From NCBI RefSeq assembly GCF_016405905.1, contig NZ_JAEFCB010000007.1, forward strand, positions 45,024 to 109,023: a stretch of DNA of 64,000 nucleotides, written 5' to 3'. A program made the translations under genes and the position numbers. Source of the stretch: Variovorax sp. IB41 (GTDB lineage Bacteria; Pseudomonadota; Gammaproteobacteria; Burkholderiales; Burkholderiaceae_C). The notes beneath the pieces are model-generated. The model did no database searches. It was not told the origin of the DNA and saw only the letters and a program-made list of their open reading frames with translations. Within the stretch, counting starts at the first letter, position 1. Each line of letters opens with the position of its first letter. Positions 15,175-23,712 of the stretch are shown here, piece by piece.

Positions 15175-16611
15175 ATGCACCACACGCCCAGCGAGCCGAC
15201 GACCAGCGCCACTCGCAGCCCCGGGGAAGTTTCATCGCGGCTGCTGCGGCCGTCCCTGATCGCCCTGTGCGCGATGGCGCAAGCCGTCTGGCCGCTGGCA
15301 TCCACCGCCGCCGACGCGCAGGCGGGGCGCTCGCAGAAAACGCAACCACAGCCGCTGCAAACGATGCAACCGCTGCAGCTGCAACAACCGCGCACGCTCA
15401 CCCTGGGCGCCGGCACGCAGCAGGAACTGCTGATCGACAAGGGCATCGACCGCATGGCGATCGGCGATGAAGCCGTCGCCGGCGTCGCCATCACGCGCAA
15501 GACGCCCAACTCGCCCGCCGCCCGGCTCATCGTGACCGGCAAGACCGCAGGGCGCACCACGCTCATGGTCTGGGAAAAGGGCAACAGCGCCGCCACCACC
15601 TACACGCTCGAAGTGCGCCGCCGGTCGTCCACGCTCGCGGGCACCATGGACAGCATGCCCGCACACCAGCAGGCGCGCGACACCGTGCTGGCCAGCACCG
15701 CCGACAAGGCCGAGCTGGTCGACCGCTCGGTCGTCAACGTGCGAAGCAACACCGTGCAGGTCGAGGTGAAAGTGGTGGAGTTCAACCGCAGCGTGCTCAA
15801 GCAGGCGGGCCTGAACATCTTCAGCACCCGCACCAACTCGAACGGCTTCAGCTTCGGCGTGTTCACGCCCTCGTCGCTGCAATCGGCCACCTTTGCGTCC
15901 AACGGCGGCATCGCCACCGAGCAGAACAATCCGCTGGCGCAGGCCTTCAGCCTCCTGTTCAATTTCAGCAAGGCCGGCATCGGCCTGAACGTCGGCTTCC
16001 TCGAAGGCAACGGCATGGCGCGCGTGCTCGCCGAGCCCACGCTGGTGGCCATGTCGGGCCAGAGCGCGAGCTTCCTGTCGGGCGGCGAGTTGCCGGTGCC
16101 GGTGCCGCAGGGCCTGGGCACCACCAGCATCGAATACAAGCCCTTCGGCATCGGCCTTACGCTGACGCCCACGGTGCTGTCGAACGAACGCATCGTGCTC
16201 AAGGTGGCGCCCGAAGCCAGCGACCTGGACTACACGAATTCGCTGAGCATCAACGGCGTGGCGGTTCCGGCCATCTCCACGCGGCGCGCGGACACCACGG
16301 TGGAGCTGGGCGATGGCGAGAGCTTCATCATCGGCGGCCTCGTGAGCCGCACCACCACGTCCAATGCGGACAAAGTGCCGCTGCTGGGCGACCTGCCGAT
16401 CCTGGGGTCCTTCTTCAAGCAGAACAAGTACCAGATGAACGAGAAGGAGCTCGTGATCATGGTCACGCCGCACCTCGTGAAGCCCATCGCGCGCGGCACC
16501 GACCTGGCGCCCTACCTGCCCGGCTCGGCCGAGCAGCGCGACGGTGCCGTGTGGCGCTCGTATTTCCTCGGCGGCGCGATCGATACAGCGGTCCCGGGCT
16601 TCTCGCGTTGA
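15175..16611 (+). CDS. cpaC: Flp pilus outer-membrane secretin (CpaC/RcpA)
   Basis: 478 residues. After a signal sequence there is a BON/N0-like domain (TLTLGAGTQQELLIDKGIDR...RLIVTGKTAGRTTLMVWEKG, about 73-145), then the secretin core (about 195-450) with the typical GGELPVPVPQ and EFGIGLTLTP-like segments and GDGESFIIGGLVSR. It forms the outer-membrane channel through which the Flp fibre passes. It ends 32 nt before tadZ. Confidence 0.93.
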   Translation: MHHTPSEPTTSATRSPGEVSSRLLRPSLIALCAMAQAVWPLASTAADAQAGRSQKTQPQPLQTMQPLQLQQPRTLTLGAGTQQELLIDKGIDRMAIGDEAVAGVAITRKTPNSPAARLIVTGKTAGRTTLMVWEKGNSAATTYTLEVRRRSSTLAGTMDSMPAHQQARDTVLASTADKAELVDRSVVNVRSNTVQVEVKVVEFNRSVLKQAGLNIFSTRTNSNGFSFGVFTPSSLQSATFASNGGIATEQNNPLAQAFSLLFNFSKAGIGLNVGFLEGNGMARVLAEPTLVAMSGQSASFLSGGELPVPVPQGLGTTSIEYKPFGIGLTLTPTVLSNERIVLKVAPEASDLDYTNSLSINGVAVPAISTRRADTTVELGDGESFIIGGLVSRTTTSNADKVPLLGDLPILGSFFKQNKYQMNEKELVIMVTPHLVKPIARGTDLAPYLPGSAEQRDGAVWRSYFLGGAIDTAVPGFSR

Positions 16612-16643
16612 CAGCGACAGCCCCATCCTCGCCAGGCAACCCC

Positions 16644-17933
16644 ATGAACGCTCCACGCGACAACATGCCTGAAGTGGGCGCAGAAACCTACCTGTTCGCA
16701 TCGGGCAACGGCAGCCACATCACCTGGCTCACCGATGCGCTCTCGCGCCTGGGCTCGGTGGTGGTGCTCGGCCCGGACACCAAGTCGATCGACGAGCGCA
16801 TCGCGCTGCTCGGTCCGGTGGCGGTGTTCATCGATTTTTCGCTCGACCAGAGCGAGGCCGCCGGCCCGCTGCATCAGCGCCTGAAGCGCGACTGGCCCGC
16901 GTTGCCGGTGCTCGCCACCGGCGTCTCGTCCGAGCCCGCTGCCATGCTCGCCGCGCTGCGTGCGGGCGTGGACGATTTCGTCGACATGTCGGCCGCCCCC
17001 GCGGATGCGGTGAGCACGCTGCGAACACTGATCGAGCGGCGCAGCTCCCAGCAGGTGAGCACGCGCGGGCGCACGCTGGCCCTGCTCGGCGCACGCGCGG
17101 GCCTGGGCGTCACCACGCTGGCCACCAGCCTCGCGCTGACGCTGAACGACGTGCTCGCGCAAGCGCAGGCACAGGCACAAGCTGCACGTGGCGCGGCCCG
17201 CGCCGCGCGCCACGGCGTGGCACTGCTCGACCTGGGCCTGCCGGCACGCGACGGCTTGCTTTACCTCGATACGCAAAGCGGCTTCAGCTTCGTCGATGGC
17301 GTGCGCAACCTGCGCCGGCTCGACCAGACGCTGCTGCACACGGCGCTGGCGCATCACAGCAGCGGCGTCGCGGTGCTGCCGCTGCCCGCGAGCCTGGCGC
17401 AGGTGCGCGAGATCTCGCATGCCGATTCGGTGGCGCTCATCAAGCGCCTGACCGATTTCTTCGATTTCCAGATCGCCGATCTGGGCGGCTTCTCCACCAT
17501 CGACTTCGTGGCGCAGACCGTGCGCGAAGCGCAGCGCACCTGGGTGGTCTGCGACCAGAGCATCGGCGCGATCGTGTCCACCGCCAACCTGCTGAAAGAC
17601 CTGCGCACGCGCGAGGTCGACACGACGCATCTCTCGCTGGTGGTGAACAAGTTCGACAGCCACGTGGACCTCACCGCCAAGGACATCGCCGAGCGCCTGG
17701 AGCTGCCGCTGCATCACGTGATTCCCGCGCGCAGCGCACCGTTGCTGTCGGCCGCGAGCCGCGGCGAGATGCTGGTGCGCACCGCGCGCAACGACCCCTA
17801 TTCGCAGGCCGTCGCGGGACTGGCCCGAGGCCTGCAGCAGGAATTCATGTCTCCAACAGGCCAACCGCCGGCCAAAGATCCTCGCTGGAGCGCGCTGATT
17901 TCGCGCTTCCGCAAGAGCCCAAGTGAAGGTTGA
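16644..17933 (+). CDS. tadZ: Pilus assembly ATPase-like protein TadZ/CpaE
   Basis: 429 residues. N-terminal atypical receiver domain (about 15-125), then a ParA/MinD-like domain. Where the deviant Walker A (KGGVGKTT) should be, the sequence is RAGLGVTT, so both lysines are replaced (by R and V). TadZ proteins often have degraded nucleotide loops and act as polar localisation factors for the pilus machine. ATG at 16644 chosen because the residues upstream do not fit the family and overlap cpaC. It precedes tadA. Confidence 0.88.
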   Translation: MNAPRDNMPEVGAETYLFASGNGSHITWLTDALSRLGSVVVLGPDTKSIDERIALLGPVAVFIDFSLDQSEAAGPLHQRLKRDWPALPVLATGVSSEPAAMLAALRAGVDDFVDMSAAPADAVSTLRTLIERRSSQQVSTRGRTLALLGARAGLGVTTLATSLALTLNDVLAQAQAQAQAARGAARAARHGVALLDLGLPARDGLLYLDTQSGFSFVDGVRNLRRLDQTLLHTALAHHSSGVAVLPLPASLAQVREISHADSVALIKRLTDFFDFQIADLGGFSTIDFVAQTVREAQRTWVVCDQSIGAIVSTANLLKDLRTREVDTTHLSLVVNKFDSHVDLTAKDIAERLELPLHHVIPARSAPLLSAASRGEMLVRTARNDPYSQAVAGLARGLQQEFMSPTGQPPAKDPRWSALISRFRKSPSEG

Positions 17934-17939
17934 GCCCAC

Positions 17940-19256
17940 ATGTCCAACGATATCGAATTTGCCGACGACGACCAGGCGTTCATCAATTCGCAGCAGTTCC
18001 AGGACATCAAGAGCTGGACGCACGATCACCTGTTGAGCCGCATCGAGGAGCTGGGCGCGGAGTTCGGCCGGTGGTCGCGCGCCTCGATCCAGCAGTTCGT
18101 CGAGCTGGAGGTGGACAGCTTCGTTCGCCTTCGCCGCGTGCCGATCAACGACCGCGAGATGCAGCTCATCTCCGACGCGCTGACCAAGGAGCTCGCGGGC
18201 TTCGGTCCGCTGGAAGACCTGCTCAACGATCCGGCGGTGGAAGACATCCTGATCAACGGCTACCAGAACGTGTATGTCTCCCGCCACGGCATGCTGGAGC
18301 GCGAGACGGTGCGCTTCGCCGACGCCGAGCATGTGATGCGCATCGTGCGCCGCATCCTCGCGCCGCTGGGCCGCCGGCTGGATGAATCCAACCCGATGGT
18401 CGATGCGCGCCTGCCGGACGGCGGGCGCATCAACGTGATCATCGAGCCGCTGGCCATCGATGGTCTGTCGGTCTCGATCCGCAAGTTCCGGAAAGAGCCT
18501 CTCACGCCGGCCGACCTCGTGAAGCTCGGCACCTTCGATGCGGGCATGGCGCAGTTGCTGGAGATCGCGGTGCGCGCGCGCTGCAACATCCTCGTGAGCG
18601 GCGGCACCAGCTCGGGCAAGACCTCGCTGCTGAATGCGCTCGCCAGCTACATCCCGGCGCGCGAGCGCGTCATCACCATCGAGGACACCGCCGAACTCTC
18701 GCTGGGCACCAGCCACGTCGTGCGGCTGGAGAGCCGCCCGGGCGGCTTCGACGGCACGGGCGTCATCTCCATTCGCGACCTCCTGCGCAACAGCCTGCGC
18801 ATGCGGCCCGACCGGATCATCGTGGGCGAAGTGCGCGGCGCCGAAGTGATCGAGATGATGCAGGCCATGAACACCGGCCACGAAGGCTCGATGGGCACCA
18901 TCCACGCGAGCTCGCCGCGCGAATGCCTCTACCGGCTCGAAATGCTCGCGGGCTTCGCGGGCTACCAGGGCAGCGAGGTGAGCCTGCGCCGCCAGATCGC
19001 CAATGCGATCGATTTCATCGTGCAGATCGGCCGGCTCTCGGGCGGCCAGCGGCGCATCATTTCGCTGAGCGAAGTCACCGGCGTGAACGACAACATCGTC
19101 GCGATGCAGGAGCTGTACCGCTACGAGCCCGTGGTCTCGCCCGACGGCGAGGAGCGCGACCGCTGGGTGTCGCTGGGCATCGCGCCGCATTCGCCCAAGA
19201 TCACGCGCTTTCGCCAATCGATGACGCGCGCGGCGCAGGGGGACGGCCGTGCGTGA
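17940..19256 (+). CDS. tadA: Flp pilus assembly/secretion ATPase TadA (CpaF)
   Basis: 438-residue type II/IV secretion ATPase. Walker [10 protein letters not shown] at 221-229, the Asp box around [11 protein letters not shown], Walker [13 protein letters not shown], and a His box ([15 protein letters not shown]) are all intact. It hexamerises at the inner membrane to power pilus extension with TadB and TadC. It starts 6 nt after the tadZ stop and overlaps tadB by 8 nt. Confidence 0.95.
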   Translation: MSNDIEFADDDQAFINSQQFQDIKSWTHDHLLSRIEELGAEFGRWSRASIQQFVELEVDSFVRLRRVPINDREMQLISDALTKELAGFGPLEDLLNDPAVEDILINGYQNVYVSRHGMLERETVRFADAEHVMRIVRRILAPLGRRLDESNPMVDARLPDGGRINVIIEPLAIDGLSVSIRKFRKEPLTPADLVKLGTFDAGMAQLLEIAVRARCNILVSGGTSSGKTSLLNALASYIPARERVITIEDTAELSLGTSHVVRLESRPGGFDGTGVISIRDLLRNSLRMRPDRIIVGEVRGAEVIEMMQAMNTGHEGSMGTIHASSPRECLYRLEMLAGFAGYQGSEVSLRRQIANAIDFIVQIGRLSGGQRRIISLSEVTGVNDNIVAMQELYRYEPVVSPDGEERDRWVSLGIAPHSPKITRFRQSMTRAAQGDGRA

Positions 19257-20253
19257 AGGCCTGGCGACCGTTGCCGTGATGGTGGCCGTCATCGCGCTGC
19301 TTGCTGCCGCCGCGGGGCTGCTGCTGTGGCAGTGGGCGAAGAAGCGGCAGGTGCGGCAGGCCGCGGAGCGGCACCTGCGCCAGCAGATCCTGGCCAGCAG
19401 CTCGCCGGCCATGCCGGTGCCGATGCCCGTGCGGGACATGGCCGCCAACGAGCCGCCACTGGGCCTGACCACCGACCCCTGGCTGGAAACCGAGGCCACG
19501 TCGAAGGCCACCGTCCACACCGGCGTGCTCGACAAGGTGTTGCCCGGCTGGCTCGTGGGCGTCGTCCAGCCGCGCACCGTCGTGCTGGGGCTGGCCGTCA
19601 TCGTGGTGCTCTGCGTGGTGGCCGGCGCCATCGGCGGCTGGCTCGCCGCCTTCGGCGTGCTGCTGCTGATGCTGCTGGTCGCGACCTTCGTGCTCTGGCT
19701 CCAGGTGCAGAAATTTCGCCGCAAGCTGGTGAGCCAGTTGCCCGCCTACATCGACGCCATGGTGCGGCTGATCACCATCGGCAACTCCACGCAGGCGGCC
19801 TTCCAGCTGGCCATTTCCACCACCGAGACGCCGCTGCGCGGTCACCTGGAACGCTCGGCCGCGCTGGTGCGCGCGGGCGTGGACCTGGACCGCGCGCTGC
19901 ACCAGACCGCCGCCAACGTGCGCGTCGAAGAGCTGTTTCTGCTGGCCTCCATCCTGGGCCTGGGCGTGCGCTACGGCGGCCGCGCCGACCTGCTGCTGGA
20001 GCGCGTGGCCAACTTCATGCGCGACCGCGAACAGGCGGAGCACGAGCTCGTCGCGATGTCCGCGGAGACGCGGCTCTCGGCCTGGATCCTGGGCCTCTTG
20101 CCGGTGGGCGTCGGGGCCTTCCTCATCATGAGCAACCCGGGCTATTTCCTTGGCATGTGGAACGACGGCACGGGCCGCATCCTCATCTTTTCCGCGCTGG
20201 GCCTGCAATTGGCGGGTGCCGCGCTTCTCTACCGCCTGGCGAGGCTGGCATGA
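19249..20253 (+). CDS. tadB: Pilus inner-membrane platform protein TadB
   Basis: 334 residues from a GTG inside the tadA 3' end. N-terminal membrane segments (about 5-25, 105-150), a T2SSF cytoplasmic domain (about 160-285; YIDAMVRLITIGNSTQAAFQLAI), and two C-terminal membrane helices. It is a platform protein of the GspF superfamily and partners TadC. The stop overlaps the tadC ATG. Confidence 0.92.
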   Translation: MREGLATVAVMVAVIALLAAAAGLLLWQWAKKRQVRQAAERHLRQQILASSSPAMPVPMPVRDMAANEPPLGLTTDPWLETEATSKATVHTGVLDKVLPGWLVGVVQPRTVVLGLAVIVVLCVVAGAIGGWLAAFGVLLLMLLVATFVLWLQVQKFRRKLVSQLPAYIDAMVRLITIGNSTQAAFQLAISTTETPLRGHLERSAALVRAGVDLDRALHQTAANVRVEELFLLASILGLGVRYGGRADLLLERVANFMRDREQAEHELVAMSAETRLSAWILGLLPVGVGAFLIMSNPGYFLGMWNDGTGRILIFSALGLQLAGAALLYRLARLA

Positions 20254-21233
20254 CGTTCACGCCCAATCAGCTGGCCATCTTCGCCCTGGTGCTGCTGGCC
20301 ATGGGCCTGATGGTCGGCGCCGGCGCGCTGATCGCGGCCGAACTGCGGCGCACGCGCAGCGGACAGGTCATCGGCCGTGCCATCCGCCAGGCCGGCACGC
20401 CGGCCGAGGCCAAGGCCAAGGCAGACGACAGGGCCGGCCCCGAGACCGTGCCCGATGCCGAAACGCCGGCGCACGCCGACCTCGAGCTGCCCTTCCACTG
20501 GCTCGATTCGCGGCTGGGCCGGGCGCTGGTGGCGGACGAGGACAGGAACCTCATCGACCAGTGCGGCCTGCCGTCCAAGCGCACGCAGCTGGTCTTCCTG
20601 GTCACGCGCATCCTGCTCGCGCTGGTGCTGCCGTTCCTGGTCTATGTGGTCTGGGGCGAAAACCATGCGCAGCAGCGCACGGTGGTCCTCGTGCTGGCGG
20701 CCTCCTTCGTGATCGGCTTCATGGCGCCCAAGTGGGTGCTGGGCCGCATCGCCGCCGGGCGCCGCGAACGCGCGGCGCAGGAGCTGCCGCTTTTCATCGA
20801 CCTGCTGCGGCTGCTGCAGGGCGTGGGCCTGAGCCTGGACCAGAGCCTGCAGATCATGGCCACCGACTTCCTGCATGTGCTGAAGGTGCTCGGCCACGAA
20901 CTGACGCTGGCCAACAACCAGTACAGCCGCGGCCGCACGCGCGAGCACTCGCTGCAACGCCTGGCCACGCTGCACAAGAACGAGAACCTGCGCGGCCTCG
21001 TGTCGCTGCTGGTGCAGGTCGACCGGCACGGCGGCGCGGTGCAGGAGCCGCTGCGCATCTTCAGCGACCGGCTGCGCGAGCACCGTCGCTCGGAGATGAA
21101 GGAGCGCATCGGAAAGATCACCGTGAAGATGACCGGCGTCATGGTGACCACGCTGCTGCCGGCACTGGTCATCGTGACCGCGGGGCCGGGTTTCATCGCG
21201 ATATTCCGTTCACTGGGAGCCGTCACCAAATGA
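20250..21233 (+). CDS. tadC: Pilus inner-membrane platform protein TadC
   Basis: 327 residues. N-terminal membrane helix (8-32), a charged linker, two central helices (about 105-155), a T2SSF domain (LPLFIDLLRLLQGVGLSLDQ, about 175-300), and a terminal helix. ATG overlaps the tadB stop and its own stop overlaps the tadD ATG. It is the second half of the GspF-like platform. Confidence 0.92.
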   Translation: MTFTPNQLAIFALVLLAMGLMVGAGALIAAELRRTRSGQVIGRAIRQAGTPAEAKAKADDRAGPETVPDAETPAHADLELPFHWLDSRLGRALVADEDRNLIDQCGLPSKRTQLVFLVTRILLALVLPFLVYVVWGENHAQQRTVVLVLAASFVIGFMAPKWVLGRIAAGRRERAAQELPLFIDLLRLLQGVGLSLDQSLQIMATDFLHVLKVLGHELTLANNQYSRGRTREHSLQRLATLHKNENLRGLVSLLVQVDRHGGAVQEPLRIFSDRLREHRRSEMKERIGKITVKMTGVMVTTLLPALVIVTAGPGFIAIFRSLGAVTK

Positions 21234-22231
21234 AAACCCTTGCCACTTCCATTCGGTCGCGCCGCGCAGGCCGCATGCTGGCCTGCGCGGCCGCGACGCT
21301 CGCTGTGCTGGCGATGGCCGGCTGCGGCACCCTCAAGGACCAGTACGCGGCCAGCAACGACGCGCAGCAACGCGCGGCGGCCGAGGCGGCCGTCGACACG
21401 AAAGCCGGTGCCGCCATCGACACCAAGGCCACGTACCTGCGGCTGGTCGAGCAGATGCAGAACGAAGGCCTGTGGTTCGCGTCGCTGGCCCACATCGATG
21501 CGCTGGAGCAGCGCTGGGGCGTGTCGCCCGAATCCACGCGCGCGCGCGCCGATGCGTTGCGCCAGACCGGCCAGGCCGCCCCGAGCGAAGCCGCCTACAA
21601 GCGCCTCATGGGCACGCCGCTGGAGAGCGCCGGCTACCGGGGCCTGGGCCTCCTGGCAGGCGCGCGCGGCAGCTACGCCGAGGCCGTGCAACTCTTCAAG
21701 CAGGCCCAGCGCCAGACCCCGACCGATGCCCTGCTGCTCAGCGACCTGGGCTATGCGAACCTGCGCGCGGGACAGATCGCCGATGCCCGGCTGCCGCTGA
21801 TGCAGGCGCTGCAACTGAGCCCGAACAACACCCAGGCCCAGGCCAACCTCGCGCTCTACCTCGAAGCGACAGACCAGAGCGAGCAGGCGAACCGGCTGAT
21901 GGAAGCCAACCGCATGCCCGCGGCCAGCCGCGCAGCCGTGCGGGAGGCCGCGCAGCAACTGCGCACCGGCGCGCCGCTCGCGGCAACCGGCGCGGCGCCG
22001 CTGGTCGCTCCTTCGGCAGCTTCTTTGGCCACTCCTTCGGCCGCTCCCTTGGCCGTTCGCCCGCTGCCGAGCGGCACGACGCTGGCGCGAGACGATGCAG
22101 CGCCCCCGCCCCTGGCACTCAAGGCATCGCGCTGGGCCGGCATGGGCGGCGTGCGCACCGCCAGCCAGCTGAACCCGTCCACCGCGGATTCCGCGGCGTC
22201 ACCCAACCCGACCGCACGAGCCACCCCATGA
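21230..22231 (+). CDS. tadD: Pilus-associated TPR lipoprotein (TadD-like)
   Basis: 333 residues. Lipoprotein signal with lipobox LAMAGC (lipid Cys near residue 32), then TPR-type repeats (about 90-235; TDALLLSDLGYANLRAGQIADARLP style units), then a low-complexity Ala/Pro/Ser tail (about 245-333). TadD is a pilotin-like lipoprotein that supports the secretin. The tail is rich in A-T-P-S repeats and is probably disordered. Start and stop both overlap the neighbouring genes by 4 nt. Confidence 0.85.
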   Translation: MKTLATSIRSRRAGRMLACAAATLAVLAMAGCGTLKDQYAASNDAQQRAAAEAAVDTKAGAAIDTKATYLRLVEQMQNEGLWFASLAHIDALEQRWGVSPESTRARADALRQTGQAAPSEAAYKRLMGTPLESAGYRGLGLLAGARGSYAEAVQLFKQAQRQTPTDALLLSDLGYANLRAGQIADARLPLMQALQLSPNNTQAQANLALYLEATDQSEQANRLMEANRMPAASRAAVREAAQQLRTGAPLAATGAAPLVAPSAASLATPSAAPLAVRPLPSGTTLARDDAAPPPLALKASRWAGMGGVRTASQLNPSTADSAASPNPTARATP

Positions 22232-22674
22232 AAAAAGAACACGCCTTTCGCCTTGCTGCACGCTCGTCCGCATTCGGCGTGAGCGTCGCACTGATGGTCT
22301 TCGCGCCCGCCGTGCTGGCGCAGGAAGCCAAGCCGGCCGCGCCGACGATGCAGGCCCAGCCTTCGACAGCGCCTGCGAACACGCAAGCGTCCGCACCCGT
22401 GCCCGCGCCTGTGCCGCCGCAGGACCAGGAAGAAATGGCCGAGGGCGAAGACTTCGTCTACGAACCGCTGCAAGTCGGCGATGCGACGCAGGGCCTGCTC
22501 GCCTGGCAGCGCAGCGGGGAAATCGCCTCCACCACGCCGCGCCCCATCGCGGGCAGCGTTGCCACCCGCAGCTACGAGCGGTACCTCAAGAGCTTCGAGT
22601 TTCCGATTCCGGAGCGCATGAGCTCGTCGGTCAAGTCGTCCTCGGGTTCGGGCAGCGGCGCCGCGCCCAGGTAA
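22228..22674 (+). CDS. DUF3613-family exported protein in the tad cluster
   Basis: 148 residues. Signal peptide (cut near VLAQE), an Ala/Pro-rich stretch (31-62), then a short conserved core (LQVGDATQGLLAWQRSGEIA and YERYLKSFEFPIPE, about 80-132) that I recognise as DUF3613, found in tad loci of Burkholderiales. Function unknown; presumably periplasmic and pilus-related. ATG overlaps the tadD stop. Confidence 0.75.
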   Translation: MKKEHAFRLAARSSAFGVSVALMVFAPAVLAQEAKPAAPTMQAQPSTAPANTQASAPVPAPVPPQDQEEMAEGEDFVYEPLQVGDATQGLLAWQRSGEIASTTPRPIAGSVATRSYERYLKSFEFPIPERMSSSVKSSSGSGSGAAPR

Positions 22675-22709
22675 GCCCGCGACAGGACCGGCACGAGCTC
22701 CACATCGCC

Positions 22710-23183
22710 ATGAAAGCGCCAGGCACCCGCCCCGCAGCACGCCGCCAACGCGGTGTGTATGCGATCGAGTTCGCGATGGTGTTCCTGATCTTCTTCGCGG
22801 TGCTCTATGGGGCCATCTGCTACGGGATGCTGTTCGCGTTTCGCCTGGGCGTGCAGAACGCGGCGGAAGACGGCGCGCGTGCGGCGTTGCGCTACCAGTC
22901 CACGCTTGCGGCCCGAACGGACCAAGCGCAGGCGATCGCTGCGCAGCGCATCAGTTGGCTGCCGGCCGTGGTCACGCGAAACGCGACAGCCACGGTCTGC
23001 GGCGTGGTCGGTAACGTCTGCGGCGCGCCCACATGTGGTCCCACTTGGGCAGCCCGCTGCCAGGTGGTGGTGACCGTGACGGCAAGCAACATGCAGCTTT
23101 TGCTGCCGCCGCTGCCGAGCTTCGCGATGCCCAGCCAGATAGTCGGCAGGGCCAGCATGCTGCTGGACGGGAGAGCGCCATGA
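22710..23183 (+). CDS. tadE: TadE-like pseudopilin
   Basis: 157 residues. Basic N-terminus followed by RGVYAIEFAMVFLIFFAVLYG, a TadE-type prepilin motif (G then E five residues on) and hydrophobic helix. A short periplasmic part contains four cysteines (VCGVVGNVCGAPTCG...RCQV), suggesting disulfides. Likely processed by TadV and located at the pilus base or tip. Stop overlaps the tadF start. Confidence 0.85.
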   Translation: MKAPGTRPAARRQRGVYAIEFAMVFLIFFAVLYGAICYGMLFAFRLGVQNAAEDGARAALRYQSTLAARTDQAQAIAAQRISWLPAVVTRNATATVCGVVGNVCGAPTCGPTWAARCQVVVTVTASNMQLLLPPLPSFAMPSQIVGRASMLLDGRAP

Positions 23184-23698
23184 GCACTGCTTTCGCTCAT
23201 AGCGGGCGAACCCGTCTACGCCGCAAAGCGCAAGACCAGCGCGGCGTCGCAGCCATAGAGTTCGCGCTCGTGTTTGTCGTGCTCTTCGGCGTGCTGTATG
23301 GACTCGCGACTTTCGGTGCGGTGCTCTACATCCAGCAAACGGTGACGCGCGCCTCGGAGGAAGGGGCACGCGCCGTTGGCCTGCTCACTCCCGCACCAAC
23401 AAGCAATGACCCCGAAGTCAAGAATGCGGTGTACGACGCGCTGGCCAATTCACTGGTCGTTCCAGCTTCAGCCAACGCCAGCGTAGCGAGCCGGCGCAAC
23501 TGGATCGTCTCGAACGTGACTGTGGACGTGACCCGCAGCACCCCCAGCGGGCCCGGCGCCTATGTCCGCTACGTTGTCACGGTGACCTACCCATACAGCG
23601 CGAACCGCCTGCTGCCCACGATGCCGTTGCTGGATGCCAGCCGGTGGATGCCCGACCAACTTCAAAGCCGGACGACTGCCGCGCTTCGTTCGTCCTGA
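23180..23698 (+). CDS. tadF: TadF/TadE-like pseudopilin
   Basis: 172 residues with the same organisation as the preceding gene: basic start, QRGVAAIEFALVFVVLFGVLYG prepilin-type helix (about 22-44), then a short extracytoplasmic domain. Overlaps tadE by 4 nt. Which of the pair corresponds to TadE or TadF in the Aggregatibacter scheme cannot be fixed from sequence alone. Confidence 0.82.
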   Translation: MSTAFAHSGRTRLRRKAQDQRGVAAIEFALVFVVLFGVLYGLATFGAVLYIQQTVTRASEEGARAVGLLTPAPTSNDPEVKNAVYDALANSLVVPASANASVASRRNWIVSNVTVDVTRSTPSGPGAYVRYVVTVTYPYSANRLLPTMPLLDASRWMPDQLQSRTTAALRSS

Positions 23699-23712
23699 GG
23701 AAGGTCGGTCCC

